A stretch of 64,000 bases of DNA from positions 2,356,001 through 2,420,000 of the forward strand of contig NZ_CP108100.1 of NCBI RefSeq assembly GCF_036195045.1, read 5' to 3'. This DNA is from Streptomyces sp. NBC_00236. GTDB lineage: Bacteria; Actinomycetota; Actinomycetes; Streptomycetales; Streptomycetaceae. The position numbers and the translations under genes are program-made. Of the stretch, positions 42,886 through 52,640 are shown piece after piece; position 1 is the first letter of the stretch, and every line of letters begins with the position of its first letter. The notes beneath the pieces were generated by a model. That model had not been told where the DNA came from and ran no database searches. It saw nothing but the letters and a program-made list of their open reading frames with translations.

Positions 42886-42890
42886 TCGCG

Positions 42891-42963
42891 CTCCCCCGAC
42901 TGGACTCGAACCAGTAACCTGCCGGTTAACAGCCGGCTGCTCTGCCAATTGAGCTACAGGGGA
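42891..42963 (-). tRNA. tRNA-Asn (GTT)
   Basis: 73 nt, near-identical to the copy at 42813-42885 but with a differing anticodon stem (CCGGCTGTTAACCGG region). Five bases separate the two, so they are processed from one transcript. Confidence 0.95.
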
Positions 42964-43143
42964 TTGCTGCGTTGCCTCGAACGTACCTGCCTGGCTACTG
43001 CCGGGCGGCGCGCGTTCGCTGCGACACATACATTAGCGCAAGCAGGGGGGTGCTTTGCCAATCGGTATCGCCCGGGGTGATCTCGGGCGCCTGCGGGTAG
43101 GCGAGCAGCACACGTCGCACGGAGCGAAGGAAGGGTGGCAGCC

Positions 43144-43443
43144 ATGCGGTACCGGCTCACGTTCATCGCCGGAGTGGCCCTCGGTTACGTACTCGGCACG
43201 CGTGCCGGGCGCGAGCGTTACGAGCAGCTGAAGAAGTCCGCACGCCAGTTCGCCCAGAACCCGGCCGTGCGCAACACCTGCGAGACGGCGGCCCAGAGCG
43301 GCCGCCAGTTCGCGGGGAAGGCGTACCACGCGGTCGAGGAGAAGGTCGGCGACAAGGTGCCGGCGTCGGTGGCGGACCGCGTGCGGTCGCTGCGCGGGCG
43401 CGGGGCGAACGGTGAGGACGACTGGGGAACGACGAACACCTGA
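43144..43443 (+). CDS. YtxH-like small membrane-anchored protein
   Basis: 99 residues from the ATG at 43144, with GAAGGAAGG upstream; the GTG at 43135 is too close to that site. The N-terminal helix RYRLTFIAGVALGYVLGTRA and the following RAGRERYEQLKKSARQFAQN are the standard YtxH-like pattern, with an amphipathic helical rest. Such proteins are membrane-associated and stress-linked in other bacteria. No specific role can be assigned. Confidence 0.85.
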   Translation: MRYRLTFIAGVALGYVLGTRAGRERYEQLKKSARQFAQNPAVRNTCETAAQSGRQFAGKAYHAVEEKVGDKVPASVADRVRSLRGRGANGEDDWGTTNT

Positions 43444-43510
43444 GTCCCCCGTCCCCACGTCTGCCGCACCACCGGTCGGGAAACCGCCGGGGGTGCGGCA
43501 GAATCCATGT

Positions 43511-44956
43511 ATGGGCATAGTCGCCGGCTTGGACAGTTCATCCGCCTTCACGCACATCGTGGTCTGCGATACGGACACGGGTGCCGTACTGCGTCAGGGA
43601 TACGCCGCACATCCCGTCGACGCCAAGGCCACCGAGGTCGACCCTCAGGCGTGGCTGCTCTCCCTCGGTGAGGCCGCCGCCGGCGGCCTGCTCGAAGGGG
43701 TGCAGGCCATCGGGGTGTCGGCGCAGCAGCACGGGCTCGTGCCGTTGGACCACCAGGGCAATCTCGTACGCCCGGCGCTGCTCGGCAACGACCGCCGGGC
43801 GCAGGTCGCCGCGGCCGATCTGATCGACGGGCTGGGCGGGCGGCAGGCCTGGGCCGAGGCGGTCGGGGCGGTGCCGCAGGCGGCGCAGCCCGTGTCGAAG
43901 CTGCGGTGGCTGGCGCGGACCGAGCCGGACCTGGCGCAGCGGGTGGCCGCCGTGCTCCAGCCGCACGACTGGCTGGTGTGGCAGCTGCTGGGCCGGCCGG
44001 CCCGGCGGACCACCGACCGGGGGGCCGCGTCGGGTACGGGCTACTGGTCGGCGGGCAGCGAGTCGTACCGGCCGGATCTGGTGGAGCTCGCGCTGGGGCA
44101 CCAGGCGGCGCTGCCGGAGGTGCTCGGTCCGTCCGACGCGGCGGGGACGACGCCCGAGGGGCTGCTGATCTCGGCGGGTACGGGCGAGACGATGGCGGCG
44201 GCGTTCGGGCTCGGGGTGGCGGTCGGTGACGCGGTGGTGTCGCTGGGGGCGTCGGGTTCCGTGATGGCGGTGCACCACGAGGCGCTGGCGGACCCGACCG
44301 GAATGATCACGTCCTTCGCCGATGCCACCGGGATGCATCTGCCGGTGGTCCACACGTCGAACGCGGTACGCGCGCTGCGCGGCACGGCCGAGATGCTGGG
44401 GCTGGACGGGCTGGAGGAGCTGTCGGCGCTGGCGCTGAAGTCGACGCCGGGCGCCTCGGGGCTCGTACTCCTGCCGTATCTGGAGGGTGAGCGCACCCCG
44501 GATCTGCCGCACACCGCCGGGACGCTGAGCGGACTGCGGCGTGAGTCGATGAAGCCGGAGCATCTGGCGCGGGCCGCGTTCGAGGGCATGCTCTGCTCGC
44601 TGGCCGACGCGCTGGACGTGCTGCGCGGCCGCGGGGTGGAGGTGCGGCGGGTGTTCCTGCTGGGCGCCGCCGCCGAGCTGCCGGCCGTACAGGGGCTCGC
44701 GCCCGCGCTCCTGGGCACCCAGGTGGTCGTGCCGCAGCCCGCGCAGTACGCGGCGCTGGGGGCGGCCCGGCAGGCGGCCTGGGCCCTGGGCGTCTCGCAG
44801 GGGACGCTGGACGGGCGCACGCCCCCGGCCTGGCAGGGCGCGGCGGCGCAGGTGCTGGAGCCCGGCGAGGAGCTTCCGGTCGGACAGGCGGTGCGCCAGC
44901 AGTACGTGGCGACGCGGGACCAGATCCACCCGGGGGCGTTCGACGCCGTGCGTTGA
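43511..44956 (+). CDS. FGGY-family carbohydrate kinase, xylulokinase-like
   Basis: 481 residues from the ATG at 43511. The first ATPase-fold half has GLDSSSAFTHIVV, VSAQQHGLV and PALLGNDRRA. The second has ISAGTGETMAAAFG, LGASGSVMAVHHEA and LLPYLEGERTPDLPHTAGTL. This layout is typical of xylulokinases, which phosphorylate D-xylulose with ATP. The ribosome site is weak. No isomerase or transporter gene for xylose is adjacent, so the sugar is an inference. Confidence 0.88.
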   Translation: MGIVAGLDSSSAFTHIVVCDTDTGAVLRQGYAAHPVDAKATEVDPQAWLLSLGEAAAGGLLEGVQAIGVSAQQHGLVPLDHQGNLVRPALLGNDRRAQVAAADLIDGLGGRQAWAEAVGAVPQAAQPVSKLRWLARTEPDLAQRVAAVLQPHDWLVWQLLGRPARRTTDRGAASGTGYWSAGSESYRPDLVELALGHQAALPEVLGPSDAAGTTPEGLLISAGTGETMAAAFGLGVAVGDAVVSLGASGSVMAVHHEALADPTGMITSFADATGMHLPVVHTSNAVRALRGTAEMLGLDGLEELSALALKSTPGASGLVLLPYLEGERTPDLPHTAGTLSGLRRESMKPEHLARAAFEGMLCSLADALDVLRGRGVEVRRVFLLGAAAELPAVQGLAPALLGTQVVVPQPAQYAALGAARQAAWALGVSQGTLDGRTPPAWQGAAAQVLEPGEELPVGQAVRQQYVATRDQIHPGAFDAVR

Positions 44957-44993
44957 GGCGAGTGCTCTCGGTGACGCGTCCGGGCCCCCGGCA

Positions 44994-45022
44994 TGGTCCG
45001 GACCAAGAAATTATGGACCCGG
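44994..45022. promoter_or_regulatory. Palindromic operator candidates upstream of the ABC exporter
   Basis: TGGTCCGGACCA (44994-45005) is a perfect 12-bp palindrome. A degenerate second copy, TGGACCCGGTCTG, follows at about 45012. The next 40 bases are unusually AT-rich (TTTTTTGACC, TTGAATAAAAAC). A TetR- or MarR-type regulator is plausible. Confidence 0.45.
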
Positions 45023-45123
45023 TCTGTTTTTTGACCTGGACTTGAATAAAAACGTTCGCTGTCCCGGTGGGCGGTACCCGAAAATGGGTCGACTCCCGCC
45101 CTCGCCGACTCCGAGAGACACGC

Positions 45124-46857
45124 GTGCTCATAAAACTCCTGCGGGCCTATCTCGGCCCGTACAAGAAACCGATCGCGCTGCTGGTCGTCTTCCAGCTGCT
45201 GCAGACCTGCGCCACTCTCTATCTGCCCACCCTGAACGCGGACATCATCGACAACGGTGTCGTCCAGGGCGACACGGGCTACATCGTCCAGTACGGCGGC
45301 GTCATGATCGTCGTCAGCATCGCCCAGGTGGTCTGCAACATCGGGGCCGTCTACATCGGCGCCCGCACCGCGTCCGCCCTGGGCCGCGACGTACGGGCCT
45401 CGGTCTTCGACCGGGTGCAGTCGTTCTCCGCGCGCGAGCTCGGCCGGTTCGGCGCTCCCTCGCTGATCACCCGTACGACCAATGACGTGCAGCAGGTCCA
45501 GATGCTGGCCCTGATGACGTTCACGCTGATGGTGTCGGCGCCGATCATGTGTGTCGGCGGCATCATCATGGCGCTCGGCCAGGACGTCCCGCTGTCCGCG
45601 GTGCTGCTCGCGGTGGTGCCCGTCCTCGGCATCGCGGTGAGCCTGATCGTACGGAAGATGCGTCCGCTGTTCCGGACGATGCAGGAGCGGCTCGACACGG
45701 TGAACCGGGTGCTGCGCGAGCAGATCACCGGCAACCGGGTCATCCGCGCCTTCGTGCGCGACGACTACGAGGAGGAGCGCTTCCGGGGCGCCAACACCGA
45801 GCTCACCGACGTGGCACTGTCCACGGGCCGGCTGATGGCGCTGATGTTCCCGACCGTGATGACGGTCGTGAACGTGTCGTCGATCGCCGTCGTCTGGTTC
45901 GGTGCGCACCGGATCGACAGCGGCGGGATGGAGATCGGCGCGCTGACCGCGTTCCTCTCCTATCTGATGCAGATCGTCATGTCGGTGATGATGGCCACCT
46001 TCATGTTCATGATGGTGCCGCGCGCCGAGGTGTGCGCCGAGCGCATCCAGGAGGTCCTGGAGACGGACTCCTCCGTGGTGCCGCCGGTGAACCCGGTGCG
46101 GGAGCTCACGGTCCACGGGCATCTGGAGGTACGCGGTGCGGACTTCCGCTACCCCGGCGCCGAGGAGCCGGTGCTGCGCTCGGTGGACCTGGTGGCGCGG
46201 GCCGGCGAGACGACCGCGATCATCGGGTCGACGGGCAGCGGGAAGTCGACGCTGCTCGGTCTCGTACCGCGGCTGTTCGATGTGACGGACGGCCAGGTGC
46301 TGGTCGACGGGACGGACGTGCGGACGCTGGATCCGGTTCTGCTGGCGAAGACCGTGAGCCTGGTCCCGCAGAAGCCGTACCTGTTCTCCGGGACGGTCGC
46401 GACGAATCTGCGGTACGGGAATCCGGACGCGACCGACGAGGAGCTGTGGCACGCGCTGGAGATCGCGCAGGCCAAGGAGTTCGTCGAGGCGCTGGAGCAC
46501 GGGCTCGACGCACCGATCGCACAGGGCGGCACCAATGTCTCCGGCGGGCAGCGACAGCGGCTCTCGATCGCCCGGACGCTGGTGCAGCGGCCGGAGATCT
46601 ACCTCTTCGACGACTCCTTCTCCGCTCTGGACTACGCCACGGACGCGGCGCTGCGTGCGGCGCTGCTGCGGGAGACCCGGGGAGCGACGGTGGTGATCGT
46701 CGCGCAGCGGGTGTCCACCATCCGCGACGCCGACCGGATCCTGGTGCTGGACGAGGGCCGCGTCGTCGGTTCCGGCAGCCACCACGAGCTGATGGAAGGC
46801 AATGAGACATACCGGGAGATCGTTCTCTCCCAGCTGACGGAAGCGGAGGCCGCGTAA
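45124..46857 (+). CDS. ABC exporter half-transporter (degenerate Walker B)
   Basis: 577 residues from the GTG at 45124; an upstream GTG at 45067 would add 19 residues. The exporter membrane domain (about 10-310) begins IKLLRAYLGPYKKP. Walker A is GSTGSGKST and the signature is VSGGQRQRLS. The residue after the Walker B Asp is Asp instead of the catalytic Glu (YLFDDSFSALD). It pairs with the next gene, whose start overlaps its stop by one base (TAATG). A multidrug or lipid export role is likely. Confidence 0.9.
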   Translation: MLIKLLRAYLGPYKKPIALLVVFQLLQTCATLYLPTLNADIIDNGVVQGDTGYIVQYGGVMIVVSIAQVVCNIGAVYIGARTASALGRDVRASVFDRVQSFSARELGRFGAPSLITRTTNDVQQVQMLALMTFTLMVSAPIMCVGGIIMALGQDVPLSAVLLAVVPVLGIAVSLIVRKMRPLFRTMQERLDTVNRVLREQITGNRVIRAFVRDDYEEERFRGANTELTDVALSTGRLMALMFPTVMTVVNVSSIAVVWFGAHRIDSGGMEIGALTAFLSYLMQIVMSVMMATFMFMMVPRAEVCAERIQEVLETDSSVVPPVNPVRELTVHGHLEVRGADFRYPGAEEPVLRSVDLVARAGETTAIIGSTGSGKSTLLGLVPRLFDVTDGQVLVDGTDVRTLDPVLLAKTVSLVPQKPYLFSGTVATNLRYGNPDATDEELWHALEIAQAKEFVEALEHGLDAPIAQGGTNVSGGQRQRLSIARTLVQRPEIYLFDDSFSALDYATDAALRAALLRETRGATVVIVAQRVSTIRDADRILVLDEGRVVGSGSHHELMEGNETYREIVLSQLTEAEAA

Positions 46858-48788
46858 TGGCCGGGCCTGGTGGACGCATGATGGCGGGCGGCGCTCCGAC
46901 CGACCGGTCCATGGACTTCAAGTGCTCGTCGAAGCGGCTGCTGAAGCGCTTCGCGGCGGAGAAGGCCACCCTGTACGTGATGATGGTGGCCGTCGCGCTG
47001 AGCGTGGCGCTGTCCGTGGTCGGCCCGAAGATCCTCGGCAAGGCCACCGACCTGGTGTTCGCGGGTGTCGTCGGCCGGGGGATGGACGCGGGGACGACGA
47101 AGGAGCAGGCCGTCGAGGGCCTGCGCAAGAGCAACAGCGGTCTGGCCGACATGCTCTCCAAGGTGGACTTCACCCCGGGGCAGGGCATGGACTTCGACGC
47201 GATCGGCCGGGTGCTGCTCGTGGCGCTGGCCGTGTACGTCGGCGCGGGGCTGCTGATGCTGGTGTCGACGCGGCTGTCGATCCGGGTGATCAACCGGGTC
47301 GTGTTCCAACTGCGTGAGGACATCCAGACGAAGCTGTCGCGGCTGCCGCTGTCGTACTTCGACCGGGCCAAGCGCGGCGAGGTGCTGAGCCGGGCGACGA
47401 ACGACATCGACAACATCTCGCAGACGATGCAGCAGACGATGGGGCAGCTGATCAACTCGCTGCTGACCATCATCGGCGTGCTCGTGATGATGTTCTGGAT
47501 CTCGCCGCTGCTGGCGCTGGTCGCGCTGGTGACGGTGCCGCTGTCGGTGGTCGTGGCGGCGAAGGTCGGCAAGCGCTCGCAGCCGCAGTTCGTCCAGCAG
47601 TGGAAGGTGACGGGCAAGCTCAACGCCCACATCGAGGAGATGTACACCGGGCACACCCTGGTGAAGGTCTTCGGGCGGCAGGACGAGTCGGCGCGGGACT
47701 TCGCCGAGCAGAACGAGGCGCTGTACGAGGCCGGGTTCAAGGCGCAGTTCAACAGCGGGATCATGCAGCCGCTGATGATGTTCGTGTCGAACCTGAACTA
47801 TGTGCTGATCGCCGTCGTCGGCGGGCTGCGCGTCGCTTCGGGCGCGCTGTCGATCGGTGATGTGCAGGCCTTCATCCAGTACTCGCGGCAGTTCTCCATG
47901 CCGCTGACCCAGGTCGCCTCGATGGCGAACCTGGTGCAGTCCGGGATCGCCTCGGCGGAGCGGATCTTCGAGCTGCTGGACGCCGAGGAGCAGGACGCCG
48001 ACCCGTCGAAGGGCGAGGGCGAGTTCCCGGGCGAGCTGCGCGGCAGCGTGTCCCTGGAAAACGTGTCGTTCCGCTACGACCCGGACAAGCCGCTCATCGA
48101 GGACCTCTCGCTGAACGTCGAGCCGGGTCACACGGTCGCGATCGTCGGCCCGACCGGCGCCGGAAAGACGACGCTGGTCAATCTCCTGATGCGGTTCTAC
48201 GAGGTGACCGAGGGCCGGATCGCTCTCGACGGGGTCGACATCGCGAAGATGTCGCGCGACGACCTGCGTTCGGGCATCGGCATGGTCCTCCAGGACACCT
48301 GGCTGTTCGGCGGGACCATCGCGGAGAACATCGCCTACGGGGCCTCGGGCGACGTCACCCGGGAGCAGATCGAGGAGGCGGCACGGGCGGCCCACGCCGA
48401 CCGCTTCATCCGCACCCTGCCCGACGGTTACGACACGGTGATCGACGACGAGGGCTCCGGTGTCAGCGCCGGCGAGAAGCAGCTGATCACCATCGCGCGG
48501 GCGTTCCTGTCCGACCCGGTGATACTGGTGCTCGACGAGGCGACCAGCTCCGTCGACACCCGCACCGAGGTGCTGATCCAGAAGGCGATGGCCGGCCTCG
48601 CGCACGGTCGTACGAGCTTCGTGATCGCGCACCGGCTCTCCACCATCCGGGACGCCGACGTCATCCTGGTGATGGAGAACGGGTCGATCGTCGAGCAGGG
48701 CACGCACGACGAGCTGCTGGAGGCGCACGGCGCTTACGCCCGGCTGTACGCGGCGCAGTTCGCGCAGGCGGTCGCCGAGGTCGACTAG
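46857..48788 (+). CDS. ABC exporter half-transporter, catalytic partner
   Basis: 643 residues with a long insertion between the first two helices (about 75-115, Asp/Gly-rich), typical of TmrB/TM288-like subunits. Walker A is GPTGAGKTT, Walker B VLVLDEATSSVD with Glu intact, and the signature is VSAGEKQL instead of LSGGQ. Combined with the upstream subunit this gives one consensus and one degenerate ATP site. A long inverted repeat follows the stop. Confidence 0.92.
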   Translation: MAGPGGRMMAGGAPTDRSMDFKCSSKRLLKRFAAEKATLYVMMVAVALSVALSVVGPKILGKATDLVFAGVVGRGMDAGTTKEQAVEGLRKSNSGLADMLSKVDFTPGQGMDFDAIGRVLLVALAVYVGAGLLMLVSTRLSIRVINRVVFQLREDIQTKLSRLPLSYFDRAKRGEVLSRATNDIDNISQTMQQTMGQLINSLLTIIGVLVMMFWISPLLALVALVTVPLSVVVAAKVGKRSQPQFVQQWKVTGKLNAHIEEMYTGHTLVKVFGRQDESARDFAEQNEALYEAGFKAQFNSGIMQPLMMFVSNLNYVLIAVVGGLRVASGALSIGDVQAFIQYSRQFSMPLTQVASMANLVQSGIASAERIFELLDAEEQDADPSKGEGEFPGELRGSVSLENVSFRYDPDKPLIEDLSLNVEPGHTVAIVGPTGAGKTTLVNLLMRFYEVTEGRIALDGVDIAKMSRDDLRSGIGMVLQDTWLFGGTIAENIAYGASGDVTREQIEEAARAAHADRFIRTLPDGYDTVIDDEGSGVSAGEKQLITIARAFLSDPVILVLDEATSSVDTRTEVLIQKAMAGLAHGRTSFVIAHRLSTIRDADVILVMENGSIVEQGTHDELLEAHGAYARLYAAQFAQAVAEVD

Positions 48789-48789
48789 A

Positions 48790-48852
48790 GCGTGTTCCGG
48801 ACGTAGCGCCGTCCGCCCGGAGGGCGGGCTCGGCGGGACGTCCGGAACACGC
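48790..48852. terminator. Nested inverted-repeat bidirectional terminator
   Basis: Outer arms GCGTGTTCCGGACGT and ACGTCCGGAACACGC (15 bp, perfect) enclose an inner CCGCCC/GGGCGG hairpin. It lies between the convergent ABC and hrdA genes. Confidence 0.85.
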
Positions 48853-48902
48853 CCCAGGACCCTGCGAGGTTCCGCGGCTGCCCGGGCCGGCGCGCGTGCG
48901 CG

Positions 48903-50027
48903 TCAGTCCAAATAGCCGCGGAGCTGGTCGGCGAAGGCGTGGTCCCGCAGCTTGTTGAGGGTCTTGGACTCGATCTGCCGGATGCGCTCGCGGGTCACGC
49001 CGAAGATCCGCCCTATCTCCTCAAGGGTGCGCGGGCGTCCGTCGGCCAGCCCGTAGCGCAGCTGGACCACCTTGCGTTCGCGCTCGTTGAGGGTGGAGAG
49101 CACCGCCTCCAGGTGTTCGCGCAGCAGCAGGAAGGCCGCGGACTCCACCGGGGACGCGGCGTCCCCGTCCTCGATCAGGTCGCCGAGCGAGACGTCGTCC
49201 TCCTCGCCCACCGGGGCGTGCAGGGACACGGGTTCCTGGGCGAGGCGCAGGACCTCACCGACGCGTTCCGGCGTCAGGTCGAGCTGGGCTGCGACCTCCT
49301 CGGGCGTCGGCTCGTAGCCGCGCTCCTGGAGCATCCGGCGCTGGACCCGGACGACGCGGTTGATGAGTTCGACGACATGGACCGGGACCCTTATGGTCCG
49401 CGCCTGGTCGGCGAGCGCGCGGGACATGGCCTGACGGATCCACCAGGTCGCGTACGTCGAGAACTTGTAGCCCCGGGCGTAGTCGAACTTCTCCACCGCC
49501 CGGATCAGGCCGAGGTTCCCCTCCTGGACCAGGTCCAGCATCGTCAGCCCGCGGCCGATGTAGCGCTTGGCCACGGAGACGACGAGGCGGAGATTGGCCT
49601 CGATCAGGCGGCGTTTGGCCATCCGCCCCATGACGACCAGCCGGTCCAGGTCGACGGCCAGGCGGGTGTCGGGGTCCGGGGTGCGGGCCAGGCGTTCCTC
49701 GGCGAACAGGCCGGCTTCGACGCGGCGGGCGAGTTCCACCTCGTCGGCGGCGGTGAGGAGCGGGATGCGGCCGATCTCGCGCAGATACTGCCGGAAGAGG
49801 TCGGACGACGGTCCGCCGGTCTCCGGGCGGCTGCGCGGCTCGGGTGGTTCGGGGAGCTCCGACTCCTCCATGACGGCCTCGGGCGGGTCCGGTGGCGCTT
49901 CGGGCGGGTTCTGCGCGGCAGGCAGGGGTGTCGGCGGGTCCGCCGCGGCCTCGGGGTGATGCACGGCCCGGGTTTGCGCGGGGATGGCCGGGACACGCTC
50001 GGTTTCGGTCACGGTCCGGGTCTGCAC
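48903..50027 (-). CDS. hrdA: HrdA-type group 2 RNA polymerase sigma factor
   Basis: 374 residues. A long Pro/Glu-rich N-terminus (1-70) precedes region 1.2 ([18 protein letters not shown]), region 2 ([20 protein letters not shown], then [17 protein letters not shown]) and region 4 ([20 protein letters not shown]). It is principal-sigma-like but lacks the long region 1.1 of HrdB, which together with the dnaG neighbour fits HrdA of streptomycetes. It should recognise housekeeping-type -10/-35 elements. HrdC or HrdD cannot be fully excluded on sequence alone. Confidence 0.88.
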   Translation of the reverse strand: MQTRTVTETERVPAIPAQTRAVHHPEAAADPPTPLPAAQNPPEAPPDPPEAVMEESELPEPPEPRSRPETGGPSSDLFRQYLREIGRIPLLTAADEVELARRVEAGLFAEERLARTPDPDTRLAVDLDRLVVMGRMAKRRLIEANLRLVVSVAKRYIGRGLTMLDLVQEGNLGLIRAVEKFDYARGYKFSTYATWWIRQAMSRALADQARTIRVPVHVVELINRVVRVQRRMLQERGYEPTPEEVAAQLDLTPERVGEVLRLAQEPVSLHAPVGEEDDVSLGDLIEDGDAASPVESAAFLLLREHLEAVLSTLNERERKVVQLRYGLADGRPRTLEEIGRIFGVTRERIRQIESKTLNKLRDHAFADQLRGYLD

Positions 50028-50223
50028 GGGGGCGACCTCCAGGTGATCGCTGCCGGATCGCGGGGATGGAGGACCACCGTTCGGTGGGGACCGCGCTCCG
50101 ATGACTCAGGCACCGCCACCCAGTGTGGGGTACGACACACAGCCGCCACGAGGGGCGTGCGGGGACTTTCTGAGTTCGTTCCGTGACCGGGCGGTTACCC
50201 GTGCGGGGTCCGGTGCGGCGCCG

Positions 50224-52131
50224 TCAGAGCGCGTCGGCGCCGTTGTTGCGCAGGGACTGGGCGTACTGCTGGAGGACCCAGACCTCGTTCTGCGCGGCGG
50301 CCAGGTGGTCCGGGGCGACGTTGCTGCCGAGGCGGGTGAGGCTGCCCTGGACGTCGTTGATCCGGCGGTCGACGGCGCGCAGACGGACCTTGACCAGATG
50401 CTCGCCCGCGTACGCCTCGTCGATGGACTTGCCGTGGAAGACCTCGACCGCGAGCTCCGTGACGAGCTTGCGCACCGTGTCGTTGGGCGTCGCGTCGAGC
50501 ACCCGGACGAGGTATTCGCGGGTCTCGGCGACGCCGAGCTCCGCGCCGCCCGCCTCCGCGATGCACTGGCGGACCGCGGCGTACGGCGGGGCGGTGAACT
50601 CGTCCACCCCGTAGGCGTCGAACGCCGGGGAGACCAGGGCGGGCTTCTGGAGGGCGAGCTTGAGCAGCTCGCGCTCGGTGCGGTGGGCCGGGCTGCGGAG
50701 GTTGAGCGCGGGGCCCGAGGGGGCGGCGGGCGCCTGGATCTCCTGGCGCCGTGAGCCGCCGCGCGCGCCCGACGGGGCGGGTCCCCGGTCGCCGCCCCGG
50801 CCCCTGGCCCACTGGGCGAGCTGGTTGACCCGGTGGACGACGTACTCCTGGTCCAGGATGCCGACGAAGCCGGCCAGCTGGACGGCGACCTCGCGCTGCA
50901 CGCTGCCCGTCTTGATCTTGGCGACGACCTGGGCGGCCTCGTCGAGCGCGGCGGCGCGGCCCGCCGGGGTCTCCAGGTCGTAGCGGGCGACGATCTGGCG
51001 GAGCGCGAACTCGAAGAGCGGGGTGCGGGGTTCGACCAGGTCGCGAACGGACTCGTCACCCTTGGCCAGGCGCAGATCGCACGGGTCCATGTTGTCCGGG
51101 GCGATCGCGATGTAGGTCTCGGCGGCGAACTTCTGGTCGTCCTCGAAGGCGCGCAGGGCGGCCTTCTGGCCGGCCGCGTCACCGTCGAAGGTGAAGATCA
51201 CCCGGGCGCTGCCGTTGTCCATCAGGAGGCGGCGCAGGATCTTGATGTGGTCGCCGCCGAACGCCGTGCCGCAGGTGGCGATGGCGGTGGTGACCCCGGC
51301 GAGATGGCAGGCCATCACGTCCGTGTAGCCCTCGACGACGACGGCCCGGCTGGACTTCGCGATGTCCTTCTTGGCCAGGTCGATGCCGTACAGCACCTGC
51401 GACTTCTTGTAGATCGGCGTCTCGGGGGTGTTCAGGTACTTCGGCCCGTTGTCGTCGTCCCGCAGCTTGCGGGCGCCGAAGCCGACGATGTCGCCCGAGG
51501 TGTCGCTGATCGGCCACATCAGCCGGCCGCGGAAGCGGTCGATGGGACCGCGCCTGCCGTCCTGGGAGAGGCCGGAGGTGATCAGTTCCTTGTCGCTGAA
51601 GCCCTTGCCGCGCAGATAGCGGGTGAGGTGGTCCCAGCCCGCGGGGCTGTATCCGACGCCGAAGTGCTCGGCCGCCGCCTGATCGAAACCGCGCTCGGCG
51701 AGGAACTTGCGGCCGATCTCGGCCTCGGGTCCGTCCAGCTGCTCGACGTAGAACTGGGCGGCCACCTTGTGGGCCTCGACCAGCCTGATCCGCTCGCCAC
51801 GCTGGTGGGAGGGGTTGTACCCGCCCTCCTCGTACCGCAGGGTGATGCCGGCCTTGGCGGCGAGCCGCTCGACGACCTCCGCGAACGTCAGGTGGTCGAT
51901 CTTCTGGACGAAGGCGATCGTGTCGCCGCCCTCCTGGCACCCGAAGCAGTGGAAGAGGCCCTTGCTCGGACTGACCTGGAAGGAGGGCGACTTCTCGTCG
52001 TGGAAGGGGCACAGGCCCTTGAGGTTTCCACCGCCCGCGTTGCGCAGCTGGAGGTACTCGGAAACGACGGCGTCGATCGGGACCGCGTCCCGGACCGCCT
52101 TCACGTCGTCGTCATTGATCCTGCCTGCCAC
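50224..52131 (-). CDS. dnaG: DNA primase
   Basis: 635 residues. The CHC2 zinc finger ligands are C41, H44, C62 and C65 (CPFHDEKSPSFQ...LFHCFGC). The TOPRIM domain follows, with VVVEGYTDVMA and IFTFDGDAAGQKAAL, then the helicase-binding C-terminal domain. It synthesises RNA primers at the replication fork. The large open frame on the opposite strand (50833-52137) is a high-GC shadow. Confidence 0.97.
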   Translation of the reverse strand: MAGRINDDDVKAVRDAVPIDAVVSEYLQLRNAGGGNLKGLCPFHDEKSPSFQVSPSKGLFHCFGCQEGGDTIAFVQKIDHLTFAEVVERLAAKAGITLRYEEGGYNPSHQRGERIRLVEAHKVAAQFYVEQLDGPEAEIGRKFLAERGFDQAAAEHFGVGYSPAGWDHLTRYLRGKGFSDKELITSGLSQDGRRGPIDRFRGRLMWPISDTSGDIVGFGARKLRDDDNGPKYLNTPETPIYKKSQVLYGIDLAKKDIAKSSRAVVVEGYTDVMACHLAGVTTAIATCGTAFGGDHIKILRRLLMDNGSARVIFTFDGDAAGQKAALRAFEDDQKFAAETYIAIAPDNMDPCDLRLAKGDESVRDLVEPRTPLFEFALRQIVARYDLETPAGRAAALDEAAQVVAKIKTGSVQREVAVQLAGFVGILDQEYVVHRVNQLAQWARGRGGDRGPAPSGARGGSRRQEIQAPAAPSGPALNLRSPAHRTERELLKLALQKPALVSPAFDAYGVDEFTAPPYAAVRQCIAEAGGAELGVAETREYLVRVLDATPNDTVRKLVTELAVEVFHGKSIDEAYAGEHLVKVRLRAVDRRINDVQGSLTRLGSNVAPDHLAAAQNEVWVLQQYAQSLRNNGADAL

Positions 52132-52170
52132 GAGTGAAGTCTACGGGTGAGCTACGACAACCTATGCCTG

Positions 52171-52633
52171 CCCGGGTCCGGGGCGGGGGGTTCCGTCCTC
52201 AATCGCCGGACGGGCTTTTCTGCGGCCCCGCCGCGGGGTGCGCCTGTGTGCGGTGGGTGGGGGTGGGGTCCCTCCGGGGAGACTCCTCAAAAATGGCGTG
52301 TGCACCCGACGACGAACAGGCACCCGGGTCGTACGCCATTTTCTGCGGGGACTCCCCTGCACGCCCCCACCCGGCATCGCCTGCGTCTGCACACCGGTGG
52401 GACTGCTGCCGCAGACGCAGGGCGGCCGGTCCGGGGCCGTGCAGGGGAGTCCCCGCAGGACGACGAACAAATACCGGGGTCCGCTGCGTGGGACTGGAAA
52501 CGTTCGTCGTCTGAGGAGACGCCCCGGAGGGGCACCGGACCCCCACCCGGGGGTCAAGGCGCACCCCGCGGGGCACCCGCACCAACAAGCCCGTCCGGCG
52601 CTTGAGGACGGAACCCCCCGCCCCGGACCGGGG
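52171..52633. repeat. 463-bp hyper-palindromic intergenic repeat
   Basis: Outer arms of 45 bp (52171-52215 and 52589-52633) pair with only two mismatches. Inside are further inverted pairs: the GGGGTGCGCC and GGCGCACCCC regions, AAAATGGCGT/ACGCCATTTT, GCGGGGACTCCCCTGCACG with its complement, and GCGTCTGC/GCAGACGC. Arms include CGCCGGACGGGC, which I recall as a frequent streptomycete intergenic repeat. It separates dnaG from the flavoprotein gene. Confidence 0.85.
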
Positions 52634-52640
52634 CAACCGG

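Noticed and set aside
50833..52137. 434-codon open frame on the plus strand opposite dnaG
   Set aside because: It has low-complexity Val/Gly/Asp composition with no domain. It is the high-GC shadow of the well-conserved dnaG gene.
52270..52510. Possible CRISPR array in the repeat-rich interval upstream of dnaG
   Set aside because: Repeats are inverted rather than direct, spacing is irregular, and no cas gene is present.
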